64,000 nucleotides of DNA from an uncultured Desulfuromonas sp. (GCF_963678835.1 NZ_OY787470.1:248001-312000); one strand, 5' to 3'; shown: positions 37,501 through 47,133, numbered from the stretch's first letter. Program-made: numbers and translations. Notes: generated by a model not told the origin, from the sequence alone.

Positions 37501-37558
37501 TGTGTAGTGGACCTGTGTGGTAAAATAGAAGCTCCCGTTGTCTGAAAGGAGCTTTGCC

Positions 37559-38176
37559 ATGAAACCACTCTCCCTATTCGTATTGGTCGTCGCTGCGTTG
37601 CTTGTTACAAGCAGCACGTCTGGCTGGGCGAAACAGGGCCACTCCCATCATCGTCCGGGCTACGGCGAGGTGGTGAAGGTGTTGCCACGCGGCCACCATA
37701 AAATTCACCATCATCGCAGCACCTATTTTTACCGTAACGGCATTTTTTATTCTCCCTATGACAGCGTTTACCGGGTGGTGTATCCGCCGGTTGGGCTGGT
37801 GGTTTCAACGCTGCCCTATGGCTATGTCGATGTCCGTTTCGGCAACCGGCTCTATGCCCGCTACAACGATATCTACTATGAGCCCCTACGGCGTGGTTAC
37901 CGCGTGGTTGAAGCGCCGCCGACTGCGCCGCCTCCACCTCAGCCGGATGTGACCGCGGTACCGGCATCGGCCCTTGGAACCGTCACGGTTACTGTGGAAG
38001 TGCTCAATGTGCGTGGCGGACCGAGTCGGTTGCATCCGGTCAATGATCATGTGGCAGCCGGTGATCGATTATACGTGCTGGGCCAGGCACCGGAGTGGTA
38101 TTATGTGCGTCTGCCTGATGGTGGATTTGGATGGGTGTGGCGGCAGTTTGTGCGGGGAGAGGTGACGGCGCCCTGA
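37559..38176 (+). CDS. Exported SH3-domain protein
   Basis: A 205-residue precursor with a signal peptide (residues 1-24). A His-rich stretch (GHSHHRPGYG, GHHKIHHHRS) and a Tyr-rich segment (YFYRNGIFYSPYDSVYRVV) like DUF6515 follow, then a Pro-rich linker near 120-130. A bacterial SH3 domain ends the protein (VEVLNVRGGPSRLHPV to GFGWVWRQFV). It probably binds the cell wall. The start at 37559 has AAGGAG. Family A repeat material begins within 45 bases of the stop. Confidence 0.82.
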   Translation: MKPLSLFVLVVAALLVTSSTSGWAKQGHSHHRPGYGEVVKVLPRGHHKIHHHRSTYFYRNGIFYSPYDSVYRVVYPPVGLVVSTLPYGYVDVRFGNRLYARYNDIYYEPLRRGYRVVEAPPTAPPPPQPDVTAVPASALGTVTVTVEVLNVRGGPSRLHPVNDHVAAGDRLYVLGQAPEWYYVRLPDGGFGWVWRQFVRGEVTAP

Positions 38177-38216
38177 TTGGTTTTTTCTCGACGAATGGTG
38201 GCATTGATTGGAGTTT

Positions 38217-38946
38217 ATCCGTTCACGTTATTTGGTACGCACGTGACGTGGGCTTGTGCGCCCACATGTCGGGCTCCTTTTGCGTCGACAAAAGGGGCGC
38301 AAAATCGACTTCCAGGGGGGTGTCATCAATCAGAGTTCACGGAGTTGTTGCAGATCTTTTTCACGTCAGCAGCGTTATCGGTGGTCGCCATAGAACCACT
38401 ATGGCTCCTTGCTCTGCCTTGCTGACGCAAAAAATCTCAAGCAACAGCTCTCGTTCCTCTGATTCATAACAACCCCAATGCGCCCTAGCGGGTTCCCTCA
38501 CTCCATTCCCTTACACCGCGATGTCGGCAAGACTCGCCCAGTCGGCATCAGTCCTCAAACAATTGCCGACAACCATCGCGCTGACGTTCATTGCGTTTGG
38601 CGCTGCTGAACGGGAGGACTGAGGTGCTAAATGACACACTGCTGTAGGGTGGGCACCGTCCCACCCGTTTGGTCGGTGCCACACCAGAGATAGAGAAAGA
38701 CGAAAGATTGTTATCAACGTTTTACGCTAGCGTTGATGATGTGCACGATTCGTCGACCTAAAGGGCGGCGAGCCGAATCTGTGAAACTTGACGAAAATGG
38801 ATTCATTGTCGGTGGATTCAGGTTCAGGGGGTGTCCAAGCTGGTTTTTGCATCCTTTTGAGCGGCCAGTCAAAAGGATGTCGGCTGCCGGGACGAAACCC
38901 GGCGGTCTTGACCCTGGGTTTTGACCCTGATTTTGGTCTTGAGATT
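38217..38946 (+). repeat. Family A hairpin-mosaic repeat, unit A3 (permuted)
   Basis: This unit holds the same modules as A2 but begins in the middle, at the GTGGGC/GCCCAC hairpin, and ends with the hexamer tract. It therefore reads as a circular permutation. Visible hairpins are CCTTTTG/CAAAAGG (38276-38295), CCATAG/CTATGG, CGCGATG/CATCGCG (38517-38523, 38574-38580), GGGTGGG/CCCACCC (38647-38666) and CATCCTTTTGA/TCAAAAGGATG. It lies upstream of a shikimate kinase gene in the same direction, the only locus not between convergent genes. Confidence 0.88.
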
Positions 38947-38990
38947 TAAAGAGATAAAAAGCAGCAATTGCATTGCATAAAAGGAGCCCT

Positions 38991-39506
38991 ATGAAAAAGA
39001 GCAACATTACCCTGATCGGCATGCCAGGTGCCGGTAAAAGCACCATCGGCATCATCCTCGCCAAAAACCTCGGCATGGGCTATATCGACACCGACATCCT
39101 CATCCAGATCAACCAACAGAAAACACTACAGGAGATCCTCGACGAATCCGACTATCTCAACCTGCGCCGGATTGAAGAACAGGAAATTCTCCGCCTGAAT
39201 ATCACCAATCAGATTATCGCCACCGGCGGCAGCGCCGTGTACAGCGCAAAAACCATGGCTCACCTCAAAACCATCTCCACCATTGTGTTTCTCGACGTAT
39301 CTTTCGATGAAATCTGCCGCAGAATTCAGAACTTCGATACTCGGGGCATTGCCTGCGCCGAAAACCAGAGCTTCGAAGATCTCTATCAGGAACGTTTGCA
39401 GCTCTATCGTCGCTATGCCGAGGTCACCGTAGACGGCAATGTGATGGATCAAGATGAGATGGCTGAAACCATCGCGGAACTTGTCTCACAAAGCGATCTG
39501 GGTTAG
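38991..39506 (+). CDS. Shikimate kinase-like protein
   Basis: A 171-residue P-loop kinase of the shikimate kinase fold, expected to phosphorylate shikimate at O3 in aromatic amino-acid synthesis. It has GMPGAGKST (Walker A), YIDTDILI (substrate and Mg), LNLRRIEEQE (shikimate Arg), and ATGGSAV, where the usual GGG is GGS. A lid-like QERLQLYRRYAEVTVD is present, but the RPLL of the lid is RGIA. These changes leave the substrate open. AAGGAG precedes the ATG. No other aro gene is nearby, and the leader is crowded by a family A repeat. Confidence 0.8.
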   Translation: MKKSNITLIGMPGAGKSTIGIILAKNLGMGYIDTDILIQINQQKTLQEILDESDYLNLRRIEEQEILRLNITNQIIATGGSAVYSAKTMAHLKTISTIVFLDVSFDEICRRIQNFDTRGIACAENQSFEDLYQERLQLYRRYAEVTVDGNVMDQDEMAETIAELVSQSDLG

Positions 39507-39577
39507 AATCGCGTTTCGCTCAAAAACACGGTGAAAAGACCTGCTAAACCCTTTGACCCTCAGGAGAAAATCGCCGC

Positions 39578-40687
39578 ATGGCTGATCAAGAAGAAAAATT
39601 TATCCCCAAGTGGATTGCCTGGGAAACCACCCGTCGTTGCAACCTGACCTGTGTCCATTGCCGTTGCTCTTCTGACATGGAAGCCGCTTCCGGTGATTTT
39701 ACCACCGAAGAAGCGTTCAAAATGATCGACGACATCTGTGAAGTGTCCAAACCGGTAATGGTGTTGTCCGGTGGCGAGCCGCTGATGCGTCCCGATATTT
39801 TCGAGATTGCCGAGTACGGCACTTCCAAAGGGCTGCGCATGTGCATGGCCACCAACGGTACCCTGATCACGGATGAGGTGTGCGCCAAGATGAACAAGGC
39901 CGACATCAAAATGGTGTCCCTGTCTCTCGATGGTTCCACCGCTGAAATTCATGATGATTTTCGCCAATGCCCCGGTGCCTTTGAGGGTGTGAAACGTGCG
40001 GCGGAAACCCTCACTCGCAACGGTATCAAGTTTCTTATCAACTCATCCTTCACCAAACGCAACCAGCACGATATCGCCAATACGTTCAAACTGGCTAAAT
40101 CGTTGGGAGCCACGGCTTGGTACATGTTTATGATTGTGCCCACCGGTCGTGGTGAAGAGATCATGAACGAGCTGGTGTCCAAGGAAGATTACGAAGAGAT
40201 TCTCTCCTGGCACTACGAGCAGGAGAAGAACGAAGACGACATTCTCATGCGCCCCACCTGTGCACCGCACTATTACCGCATTGTGCCGCAGATGGCCAAG
40301 GCCGAAGGGGTGGATTTCAAACGGCGCAGCCTGACCTTTTCTACCGGTGGTGGCAAGGGCTGTATTGCCGCTCAAACCATCTGCCTGATCGACTGTTTCG
40401 GCAATCTCAAGCCGTGCTCTTACTTTCACTCGTCGGTGGGCAACGTCAAGCAGATACCGTTTAAGGATTTGTGGTTTAACTCCAAAGTGTTCAACGATCT
40501 GCGCGATTTCTCCAAATACAAAGGCAAATGTGGCGAGTGCGAGTTCATCAACGTTTGCGGCGGCTGCCGCGCCCGTGCCGATGCGGTGTATGGCGATTAC
40601 ATGGCTGAAGAGCCGTTCTGTAATTACATCCCGCGCAAGACACGCAAGCGGATGGAAAAAGAGGCTGCGGAAAACCGCGGCGAATAA
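39578..40687 (+). CDS. Radical SAM/SPASM protein, AhbC/AhbD/NirJ-like
   Basis: A 369-residue radical SAM enzyme with [14 protein letters not shown] (CX3CX2C near residue 21), [13 protein letters not shown], and [21 protein letters not shown] cysteine-rich SPASM-type end ([16 protein letters not shown], then [18 protein letters not shown]) should hold an auxiliary [4Fe-4S] cluster. The pattern resembles tetrapyrrole-modifying AhbC, AhbD and NirJ. hemE starts 45 bases downstream in the same direction, supporting a role in haem or haem d1-like synthesis. Which step is not decidable here. Confidence 0.85.
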   Translation: MADQEEKFIPKWIAWETTRRCNLTCVHCRCSSDMEAASGDFTTEEAFKMIDDICEVSKPVMVLSGGEPLMRPDIFEIAEYGTSKGLRMCMATNGTLITDEVCAKMNKADIKMVSLSLDGSTAEIHDDFRQCPGAFEGVKRAAETLTRNGIKFLINSSFTKRNQHDIANTFKLAKSLGATAWYMFMIVPTGRGEEIMNELVSKEDYEEILSWHYEQEKNEDDILMRPTCAPHYYRIVPQMAKAEGVDFKRRSLTFSTGGGKGCIAAQTICLIDCFGNLKPCSYFHSSVGNVKQIPFKDLWFNSKVFNDLRDFSKYKGKCGECEFINVCGGCRARADAVYGDYMAEEPFCNYIPRKTRKRMEKEAAENRGE

Positions 40688-40732
40688 CGCAAAGACAACC
40701 CGATTTCATCAATAAAAAAAGGAATGAGTTCA

Positions 40733-41770
40733 ATGGCGACTGAATACGACTTTCTCAAGGCCTGCTGGGGCCAGCCCGTCGACCGAATCCCCGTATGGCT
40801 GATGCGTCAGGCCGGCCGTTATCTGCCGCAGTACCGTGAAGTGCGCTCTCGTGGTGAAGGCACCTTTCTTGATCTGTGTAAAGATCCCGAGCGTGCTGCC
40901 GAGGTGACCATTCAGCCCATCGATATTCTCGATGCCGACGCGGCGATACTGTTTTCCGACATTCTCACGCCGATTGAGCCGATGGGGATGGACCTCGACT
41001 TCAACCCCGGCCCGGTGTTTGCCAATCCGGTGCGGACTCAGGCTGATGTCGATAAACTGGTGGTTCCTGAAGATATGGCCCAGGCTGTTTCTTACGTGCC
41101 GGCGATTATTAAACGTCTGCGTAGCGCCTTTGACGGGCGTGTGCCACTGATCGGTTTTGGTGGTGCGCCGTTTACCCTGGCCTGCTACATGGTTGAAGGT
41201 AAGGGCAGCAAGGACTTTGCCGCACTTAAGCAGATGATGTACGGCGACCCGAGCCTGTATCATGCCCTGATGGAAAAAATCACCGAAATGGACCGCCGCT
41301 ATCTCAACATGCAGATCGAAGCCGGTGCTCAGGCGATTCAGATCTTTGATACCTGGGGTGGTCTGGTGGCACCGCATGACTTTGAGAAATTCGTCCTGCC
41401 TTATACCAAAAAGCTGATTTCCGGGCTCAACCGCAAAGACATTCCGGTGATCTACTTCGTGAAAAACTCCGGCACCATGCTCGAATTGGTCAAAGAAGCC
41501 GGCAGTGACGTGATCGGTCTCGACTGGCATGTCAATCTCGGCAAAGCGCGTGATATCCTCGGTGAAGACATTGCCGTGCAGGGCAACCTCGATCCGACCG
41601 TGCTTTTCGCACCCAAGCCGTACATTGAAAAAGAGGTGCAACGCATCCTTGATGAAAATGCTGGTCGTCCCGGTTTTATTTTCAATCTCGGTCATGGCAT
41701 CATGCCGACGGTGCCGCCGGAAAATGCCATCTTCATGGTTGATGCGGTGCATCGCCTCAGCCAGAAGTAA
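40733..41770 (+). CDS. hemE: Uroporphyrinogen decarboxylase
   Basis: Removes four carboxyl groups from uroporphyrinogen III to give coproporphyrinogen III. The 345-residue protein has the family's first signature PVWLMRQAGRYLPQYREVR, the catalytic-Asp segment DAAILFSDILTPIEPMGMD, and second signature VPLIGFGGAPFTLACYMVEG. GNLDPTVLFAP is also typical. The ATG at 40733 sits nine bases from AGGA; the ATG at 40724 has no room for one. It is probably co-transcribed with the radical SAM gene. Confidence 0.96.
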   Translation: MATEYDFLKACWGQPVDRIPVWLMRQAGRYLPQYREVRSRGEGTFLDLCKDPERAAEVTIQPIDILDADAAILFSDILTPIEPMGMDLDFNPGPVFANPVRTQADVDKLVVPEDMAQAVSYVPAIIKRLRSAFDGRVPLIGFGGAPFTLACYMVEGKGSKDFAALKQMMYGDPSLYHALMEKITEMDRRYLNMQIEAGAQAIQIFDTWGGLVAPHDFEKFVLPYTKKLISGLNRKDIPVIYFVKNSGTMLELVKEAGSDVIGLDWHVNLGKARDILGEDIAVQGNLDPTVLFAPKPYIEKEVQRILDENAGRPGFIFNLGHGIMPTVPPENAIFMVDAVHRLSQK

Positions 41771-41783
41771 CGCCATCGACTTC

Positions 41784-41815
41784 AAGCCCCGCAGGTCACT
41801 GCGGGGCTTTTTTTA
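41784..41815 (+). terminator. hemE: Intrinsic terminator after hemE
   Basis: AAGCCCCGCAG/CTGCGGGGCTT with a four-base loop followed by a T-run, 14 bases past the stop. Confidence 0.92.
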
Positions 41816-42098
41816 CCTCGCCATCTCCTTTCGGAATCTTTTTCCTTCGGTTCACCTAACTGCCTGATCAGCCACTCTTTGTTGCGAACGCACCTATTGC
41901 GCGGTTCTTCGTGCGATGCGCACATTATTATCAAAATAACAAATAATATATTCATATATCATCTATATTACTTATTTGTATTTTCAGCTTTCCTTATGCA
42001 ATAAGGGACTGGTATCGCTTGCCTTAATGAATTGATGCGTTTTTCATCTTTTTTTTCTCATCAATTCGTATTTCTATGGAAGAGAGGTCTCCCCCCCT
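41816..42098. other. AT-rich leader region of the barrel-rhodanese pair
   Basis: About 280 bases without a gene. The part from 41925 to 42060 is markedly AT-rich (AATAACAAATAATATATTC and similar), far below the GC level around it, and probably holds the promoter of the downstream pair. I cannot assign -35/-10 boxes with confidence. GGAAGAGAGG precedes the next start. Confidence 0.5.
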
Positions 42099-42932
42099 AT
42101 GTTGAAAAAGACGTTACTGCCACTGTTTTTACTGGTGCTGTGTTGTGCCAGCCAGGTGTTTGCCGGTGCCTGGACCCAACAAGCCGGAACTGCCTACAAT
42201 CGTCTGTCCGGCAATTATTATGCTGCCGATCGTAATTTCGATGACGATGGCGACCGTAAAAAAATGGCCAATGACGGCAAGTTCACCGATGTCAACCTCA
42301 ACTACTACGTTGAATATGGCGTCACCGATGCTGCAACGGTGATTGCGTCGGTCTATTACAAACAGATCAAACACGACGACGATACCATTGAGATGAAAAC
42401 CTATGGTCTCGGCGATGTTGATCTGGGGCTCAAATACCGCTTGGTGCAGTTCTCCGGCGGTGTGCTGGCTGTTCAAGGCTTGGTCAAAATTCCTGAACTG
42501 TACGATGAAAATGATTCCCTGCCGCTGGGCAACGGTCAGTACGACGTTGAAGCGCGCATCTTGTTTGGCCATTCTCTGGCTTACCTGTTCCCCGGTTATT
42601 GCAATTTTGAATTGGGCTACCGCTGGCGGTTCGAAGAACCCAGCGATGAATACCGCTACCTGATCGAGGTTGGCAGTGATCTGACCGACCAATGGTATGC
42701 GCGGGTCAAGCTCGATGGTCTGCTCAGTGCCAACAACGGCGACGAAATGGTCGATGCCTCAGGTAATCCGACCATTACCACCGAATACGACCTGCTCAAG
42801 CTCGATGTGGCGGTTGGCTATCGTATTGATGATGCCTGGGGCTGGGAAGCTGTGTACACCCCGGCCTTGTGTGGTGAGAATACTGCTGCGGGTGCGACCT
42901 ATACCCTGGCACTGACCTATCAGCTTCGCTAA
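42099..42932 (+). CDS. Outer-membrane beta-barrel-like protein
   Basis: A 277-residue precursor with a signal peptide ending near residue 22 (VLCCASQVFA). The mature part alternates polar and aromatic residues (LNYYVEYGVTDAATVIASVY, ELGYRWRFEEPSDEYRYLI), and ends in LALTYQLR, with a weaker aromatic pattern than a classical C-terminal Phe. It resembles small 10-12 stranded barrels of the MetA-pathway or porin type. It is followed 27 bases later by the rhodanese lipoprotein gene, so the two likely form an envelope complex. Confidence 0.75.
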   Translation: MLKKTLLPLFLLVLCCASQVFAGAWTQQAGTAYNRLSGNYYAADRNFDDDGDRKKMANDGKFTDVNLNYYVEYGVTDAATVIASVYYKQIKHDDDTIEMKTYGLGDVDLGLKYRLVQFSGGVLAVQGLVKIPELYDENDSLPLGNGQYDVEARILFGHSLAYLFPGYCNFELGYRWRFEEPSDEYRYLIEVGSDLTDQWYARVKLDGLLSANNGDEMVDASGNPTITTEYDLLKLDVAVGYRIDDAWGWEAVYTPALCGENTAAGATYTLALTYQLR

Positions 42933-42959
42933 CCCGCTGCGTGGAAAAAGGATGATGAC

Positions 42960-45900
42960 ATGATGCAACGATTTAAATCGATGCTGCTGGTGCTGATGCT
43001 GGTGGCACTGACGGCCTTTATGCTCACCGGTTGCGGTGAATCCGTGACCCATAAAACCACAACAACCGACGGCGGTAACACTGGCGGTAACACTGGCGGT
43101 GATGACGGACCCACGGACACCACGCCGTATCCCAATGCTACTTTGCTGTTTTCCGCTGATGATCTGGCGACTCTGCTGACCGGTGAGGCCACTGCCGCGG
43201 CCACCACCGGGACCCTGATTGTGATCGACACCCGCTCTGCTGATGCTTACGCTGCCGGTCACATTCCAGGTGCCATTCACATGGCGCATAGCGAGCTGGC
43301 CGATGGCAGCCTCAATCTCAAATCGGTTGCCGATCTGGAAGCATTGCTGAGTGCCAAAGGTCTGGTGACTGACGCCAAAATTGTCCTCTATGACGATACC
43401 ATCACCTCCTGGGGGTCTGCCGGGCGGGTGTTCTGGGCGTTGGAATACCTCGGTTGTACCGATGTCCACCTGCTCAACGGCGGCTGGGACAAATGGAGTG
43501 CCGACGGTCGCACCACGGAATTGGCGGCAAACACCCTCGAAGCAACCACCTTTACCGCTTCAGCTAAGCCCTCGGTGGTTATCGACAAGGAAACCATTGC
43601 CTCCCGTCTGGGTGACAATGACTTTGTGCTGATCGATACCCGTACCGATGAAGAATACAACGGCTGGCAGCTCTACGGTGAAGCACGCGAAGGACACATT
43701 ACCGGCGCGGTTCATTTGCCGTATGAGTGGTCCTATGCCGATGATCTTACCCTGGTGCCTTACACCACCATGAAGGCTTACTTTGATGCGCGGGGTATTA
43801 CCGCCGACAAACAGGTGGCCGCGTATTGCACTGCCGGTATTCGCAGCGGTTTTGCTTACTTCCTTGCCCGGTTGATGGGCTTTGAAAATGTTGCCAACTA
43901 TGATGCCTCCATGTGGGACTGGGCCGCTGCAAACTCTACCACCTATCCCATGGAAGCGTTGCCCAACTACGCCGATTTGGTCTATCCCGGCTGGGTCAAA
44001 GGGGTGATTGATTATCATGCCGCCAGCAGCACCAGCGCTGCTCCGGCAAACTACAGTTATGATCGCGATCACAAATACCTGATCTTTGAAACCCAGTGGG
44101 GCAGCTTTTCCGATATGGCCAATGGCTGGGCCGATGCCTCCTACCTCGACGGCCATATCCCCGGAGCGATCCACTCCAACTCCGATGTGTATGAAAACGG
44201 TTACCCGCGTTGGTTCATGCTGCCCGATGACGAGCTGAAAGCCGCTGTCGGCAACATGGGTATCACCGAAGACACGACCGTCATCGTCTACAGCAATAGC
44301 CCGATTTTTGCCGCCCGTTTGTGGTGGATTCTGCTCTATGCCGGGGTCGATGATGTGCGCCTGCTCAACGGCGGTTATGATGCTTGGGCTGCCGCCGGAT
44401 ATGACGGTGAGACCACCATCAACGAGCCGGTTGCCACCACCTACAACGGCAGCACGCTGCCCGAAGTCGTTGCCACCACGGACTACGTGGCTGATGTCTA
44501 TGACAATGCCCATACCCTGGTCGCCGACGTGCGGATGTATGAAGAGTATGCCGGTGAAGTAAGTGGCTACAGCTATGTGGTCAACAAAGGGCGTATCCCC
44601 GGTGCAACCTACGCGTTCCATGCCGATAACCCGGATCGTGAGTATCTCGACGATGACGGCACCTTCCGCAACTACAGCGAAGTGGCCACCATGTGGAACG
44701 GTATCGGTATTGAAAACGCCACCGACACCACCTTCAGCAAAGAGGTTATTTTCTACTGTGGCAGCGGCTACCGCTCCAGCATCAGCTACCTCTATGCTCA
44801 CCTGATGGGGATCAGCAACGTACGCAACTACTCCGACGGCTGGGAAGGCTGGAGTACTAACTACGTCGAAGACGCCTCCTACTTCTCTGAAGACGACGTC
44901 CCAGGCAGCACCGACGGCTGGCGGCAGGAGCGTTCAGTGCGTCCGGTCTCCTTTGGCGTCCATCCCGAGTGGGACTTTGATGCCTATCCCAATGTCAACC
45001 ACGTGGTTGACGCGCGCTGGGTTAAAGAAGTGCTGTTGGAAAACAACAACTTTGATAAACCCTATGTGATTGCCGAAGTTGGTTGGGGTCCGGCGGGTGA
45101 TGCGTACAATAACGGCCATGTGCCCGGCGCCATCCACGTCAATACCGATGAGATCGAGTACGACTGTTTTAATGCCCGTAACGACTGGCCGGTCGATGCC
45201 GGTGATCCGGCGTGCTGGGATCGCAGTACCACTGAAGAGCAAGATGCCGCCAAAGGTCTTGGCCCGGATGATTCACTGCCGCGCAACTGGTGGAACATCT
45301 ATCCCGACCAGTATCTGCTGCCCGGCATTGCCTACATGGGCATTGACAAAGAGACCACCGTGGTTGTGTATGGCAGTGATCAGACTGCAGCAGCCCGTCT
45401 GGTGTGGACACTGCTCTATGCCGGAGTTGAAGATGTGCGCCTCATGGAAGGGGGCTATGCCGCCTGGGAAGCTGCCGGTTACGAAGGCTCCACTGAAACC
45501 GCAGAGCGCACTCCTGTTGACGAGTTTGACCCCGAGGTTCCAGGGCGCAGTGTGGCCATCAACTCTGACTACAAGTCGGAGATTCCTTACGTGCGTGACG
45601 TGGTCAGCGGTGTCGAAGCCGATGGCGTCATCGTCGATATTCGCACCTGGGATGAATATATCGGTGACAGCGAAAATGGTGCACCGTATAGCTACATCCC
45701 GACCATTGGTCGCATCCCCGGCGCGCTGTGGGGCAAAGCCGGTGATGGCCCGTGGACCATGGAAGCTTATGTCAATAGCGATAACACCCTGGTTGCTCCA
45801 GCGCAGATCGAAACCTACTGGACCTCACAGGGCATCACCTCTGACAAAGCCCTCAGCTATTACTGCGGCACCGGCTGGCGTTCCAGTTTAGCCTGGTTCT

Positions 45901-46034
45901 ACGGCTACATGATGGGCTACGAGCGCAACTACAACTTTGATAGTGGTTGGTTCGAATGGAGTATGGGGGAAGGTTCTGATTATGCCGGTGCCGATCCAGT
46001 GCTCAACCCGATTGTGATTGAGGGGCCAGAATAG
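42960..46034 (+). CDS. Lipoprotein with six tandem rhodanese domains
   Basis: A 1024-residue predicted lipoprotein (lipobox FMLTGC, with a Gly/Thr-rich spacer of about 25 residues) followed by six rhodanese domains. At the catalytic-Cys position the residues are Asp145, Cys290, Ser445, Cys600, Gly805 and Cys969, giving three inactive-active pairs. The active loops are YCTAGIRSG, YCGSGYRSS and YCGTGWRSS. Domain landmarks such as GHIPGAIH and LLNGGWDKW recur. Rhodaneses move sulfane sulfur. An outer-membrane-anchored array next to a barrel protein suggests handling of polysulfide or elemental sulfur, or a conduit subunit like the rhodanese lipoprotein ExtH of Geobacter; both are inference. A 413-residue antisense ORF is a shadow. 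Confidence 0.92.
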   Translation: MMQRFKSMLLVLMLVALTAFMLTGCGESVTHKTTTTDGGNTGGNTGGDDGPTDTTPYPNATLLFSADDLATLLTGEATAAATTGTLIVIDTRSADAYAAGHIPGAIHMAHSELADGSLNLKSVADLEALLSAKGLVTDAKIVLYDDTITSWGSAGRVFWALEYLGCTDVHLLNGGWDKWSADGRTTELAANTLEATTFTASAKPSVVIDKETIASRLGDNDFVLIDTRTDEEYNGWQLYGEAREGHITGAVHLPYEWSYADDLTLVPYTTMKAYFDARGITADKQVAAYCTAGIRSGFAYFLARLMGFENVANYDASMWDWAAANSTTYPMEALPNYADLVYPGWVKGVIDYHAASSTSAAPANYSYDRDHKYLIFETQWGSFSDMANGWADASYLDGHIPGAIHSNSDVYENGYPRWFMLPDDELKAAVGNMGITEDTTVIVYSNSPIFAARLWWILLYAGVDDVRLLNGGYDAWAAAGYDGETTINEPVATTYNGSTLPEVVATTDYVADVYDNAHTLVADVRMYEEYAGEVSGYSYVVNKGRIPGATYAFHADNPDREYLDDDGTFRNYSEVATMWNGIGIENATDTTFSKEVIFYCGSGYRSSISYLYAHLMGISNVRNYSDGWEGWSTNYVEDASYFSEDDVPGSTDGWRQERSVRPVSFGVHPEWDFDAYPNVNHVVDARWVKEVLLENNNFDKPYVIAEVGWGPAGDAYNNGHVPGAIHVNTDEIEYDCFNARNDWPVDAGDPACWDRSTTEEQDAAKGLGPDDSLPRNWWNIYPDQYLLPGIAYMGIDKETTVVVYGSDQTAAARLVWTLLYAGVEDVRLMEGGYAAWEAAGYEGSTETAERTPVDEFDPEVPGRSVAINSDYKSEIPYVRDVVSGVEADGVIVDIRTWDEYIGDSENGAPYSYIPTIGRIPGALWGKAGDGPWTMEAYVNSDNTLVAPAQIETYWTSQGITSDKALSYYCGTGWRSSLAWFYGYMMGYERNYNFDSGWFEWSMGEGSDYAGADPVLNPIVIEGPE

Positions 46035-46059
46035 GTTCCTGATCATCATTGTTATTTTT

Positions 46060-46092
46060 GCCGACCTGAGATTGCTCAGGTCGGCTTTTTTT
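46060..46092 (+). terminator. Intrinsic terminator after the rhodanese gene
   Basis: GCCGACCTGAG/CTCAGGTCGGC with a four-base loop and seven T, 26 bases past the stop. It separates the rhodanese transcript from hemH. Confidence 0.92.
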
Positions 46093-46176
46093 ATGGATCA
46101 ATCCTGTGGTAAACTCTCGACGATATTCAGACCAGAATGTGCGTTGCTATAAAATGATTCGCCAGAGGAGGTCCAC

Positions 46177-47133
46177 ATGCCTGAACCGAAAAAAGCGCTG
46201 GTGTTACTTAATATGGGCGGCCCCGATTCCGTGGAGGCTGTTGAACCGTTTCTCTATCAACTCTTCTCCGATCGCGACCTGATCCAGTTGCCCCTCGGGG
46301 CGCTGCTGCAAAAGCCGTTCGCCAAAATGATCTCCCACTTCCGCGCCAAAACCGTGCGCGAAAACTACCGGCGCATCGGAGGGAAATCGCCACTGCTGCA
46401 CTGGTCACGCCTGCAGGCGGAAAAAACCTGTGAAAAACTTGGTGAAGACTGGGACGCCTTTGTCGCCATGCGCTACTGGGTGCCGCGCGCCGATGAGGTG
46501 GTGCAGCGCATTGTTGCCCAAGGGATTAAAGAGGCCGTAGTGGTTAGCCTTTATCCACACTACACCGGTGCCACCACCGGTAGCAGTATCAAAGATTTCA
46601 AGCGTGCTGTTAGCCAGCACGCGCCCGACCTGCAGTGCCGCTACATCGAAGAATGGCACGATCAGGAGCAGTATCTTGATGCCCTGGCCGAGTGCGTTGA
46701 GGAAGGGCTGGCGCAGGTGCCCGAGGCCAAACGTGGCAAATTGACCTTACTGTTTTCCGCCCACGCCCTGCCGCAGAAGTTCATTGATCGTGGCGACCCG
46801 TATCAGCAGCATGTTGAAGAGACCGTCGCCGGGGTGATGGAGCGTGTCGGGGATTATCCGTGTCAGATCGGCTACCAGAGCCGCAGCGGCCCGGTGAAAT
46901 GGATGGCACCCGATACGTTGGATCTGATTGCCGCTGCCGGTAAAGAGCGGCGCAGTTTGCTGGTGATCCCGGTGTCGTTTGTTTCCGATCACATTGAAAC
47001 CCTCGAAGAGGTGGATGTGGAGTTTCGTGAACATGCCGAGGAACATGGGGTACCTTGGTTCGGCCGGGTACCGGCACTCAATGATCGACAATCCTTTATT
47101 GACGCGTTGGTCTCATTAGTGGAAAATGCCTGA
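46177..47133 (+). CDS. hemH: Ferrochelatase
   Basis: Inserts Fe2+ into protoporphyrin IX, or into coproporphyrin III in some bacteria. The 318-residue protein shows LLNMGGPDSVEAVEPFLYQL at the start, VVVSLYPHYTGATTGSS, the conserved LLFSAHALPQKFID holding the metal-site His, and CQIGYQSRSGPVKWMAPDT plus PVSFVSDHIETLEEVD with the Glu. AGGAGG precedes the ATG. It has its own transcription unit after a terminator. Confidence 0.96.
   Translation: MPEPKKALVLLNMGGPDSVEAVEPFLYQLFSDRDLIQLPLGALLQKPFAKMISHFRAKTVRENYRRIGGKSPLLHWSRLQAEKTCEKLGEDWDAFVAMRYWVPRADEVVQRIVAQGIKEAVVVSLYPHYTGATTGSSIKDFKRAVSQHAPDLQCRYIEEWHDQEQYLDALAECVEEGLAQVPEAKRGKLTLLFSAHALPQKFIDRGDPYQQHVEETVAGVMERVGDYPCQIGYQSRSGPVKWMAPDTLDLIAAAGKERRSLLVIPVSFVSDHIETLEEVDVEFREHAEEHGVPWFGRVPALNDRQSFIDALVSLVENA

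Noticed and set aside
43560-44801. 413-residue ORF antisense to the rhodanese lipoprotein gene
   Set aside because: It runs exactly opposite a strongly supported gene with repeated domains. Its open frame follows from codon bias on the other strand, and it has no start context.
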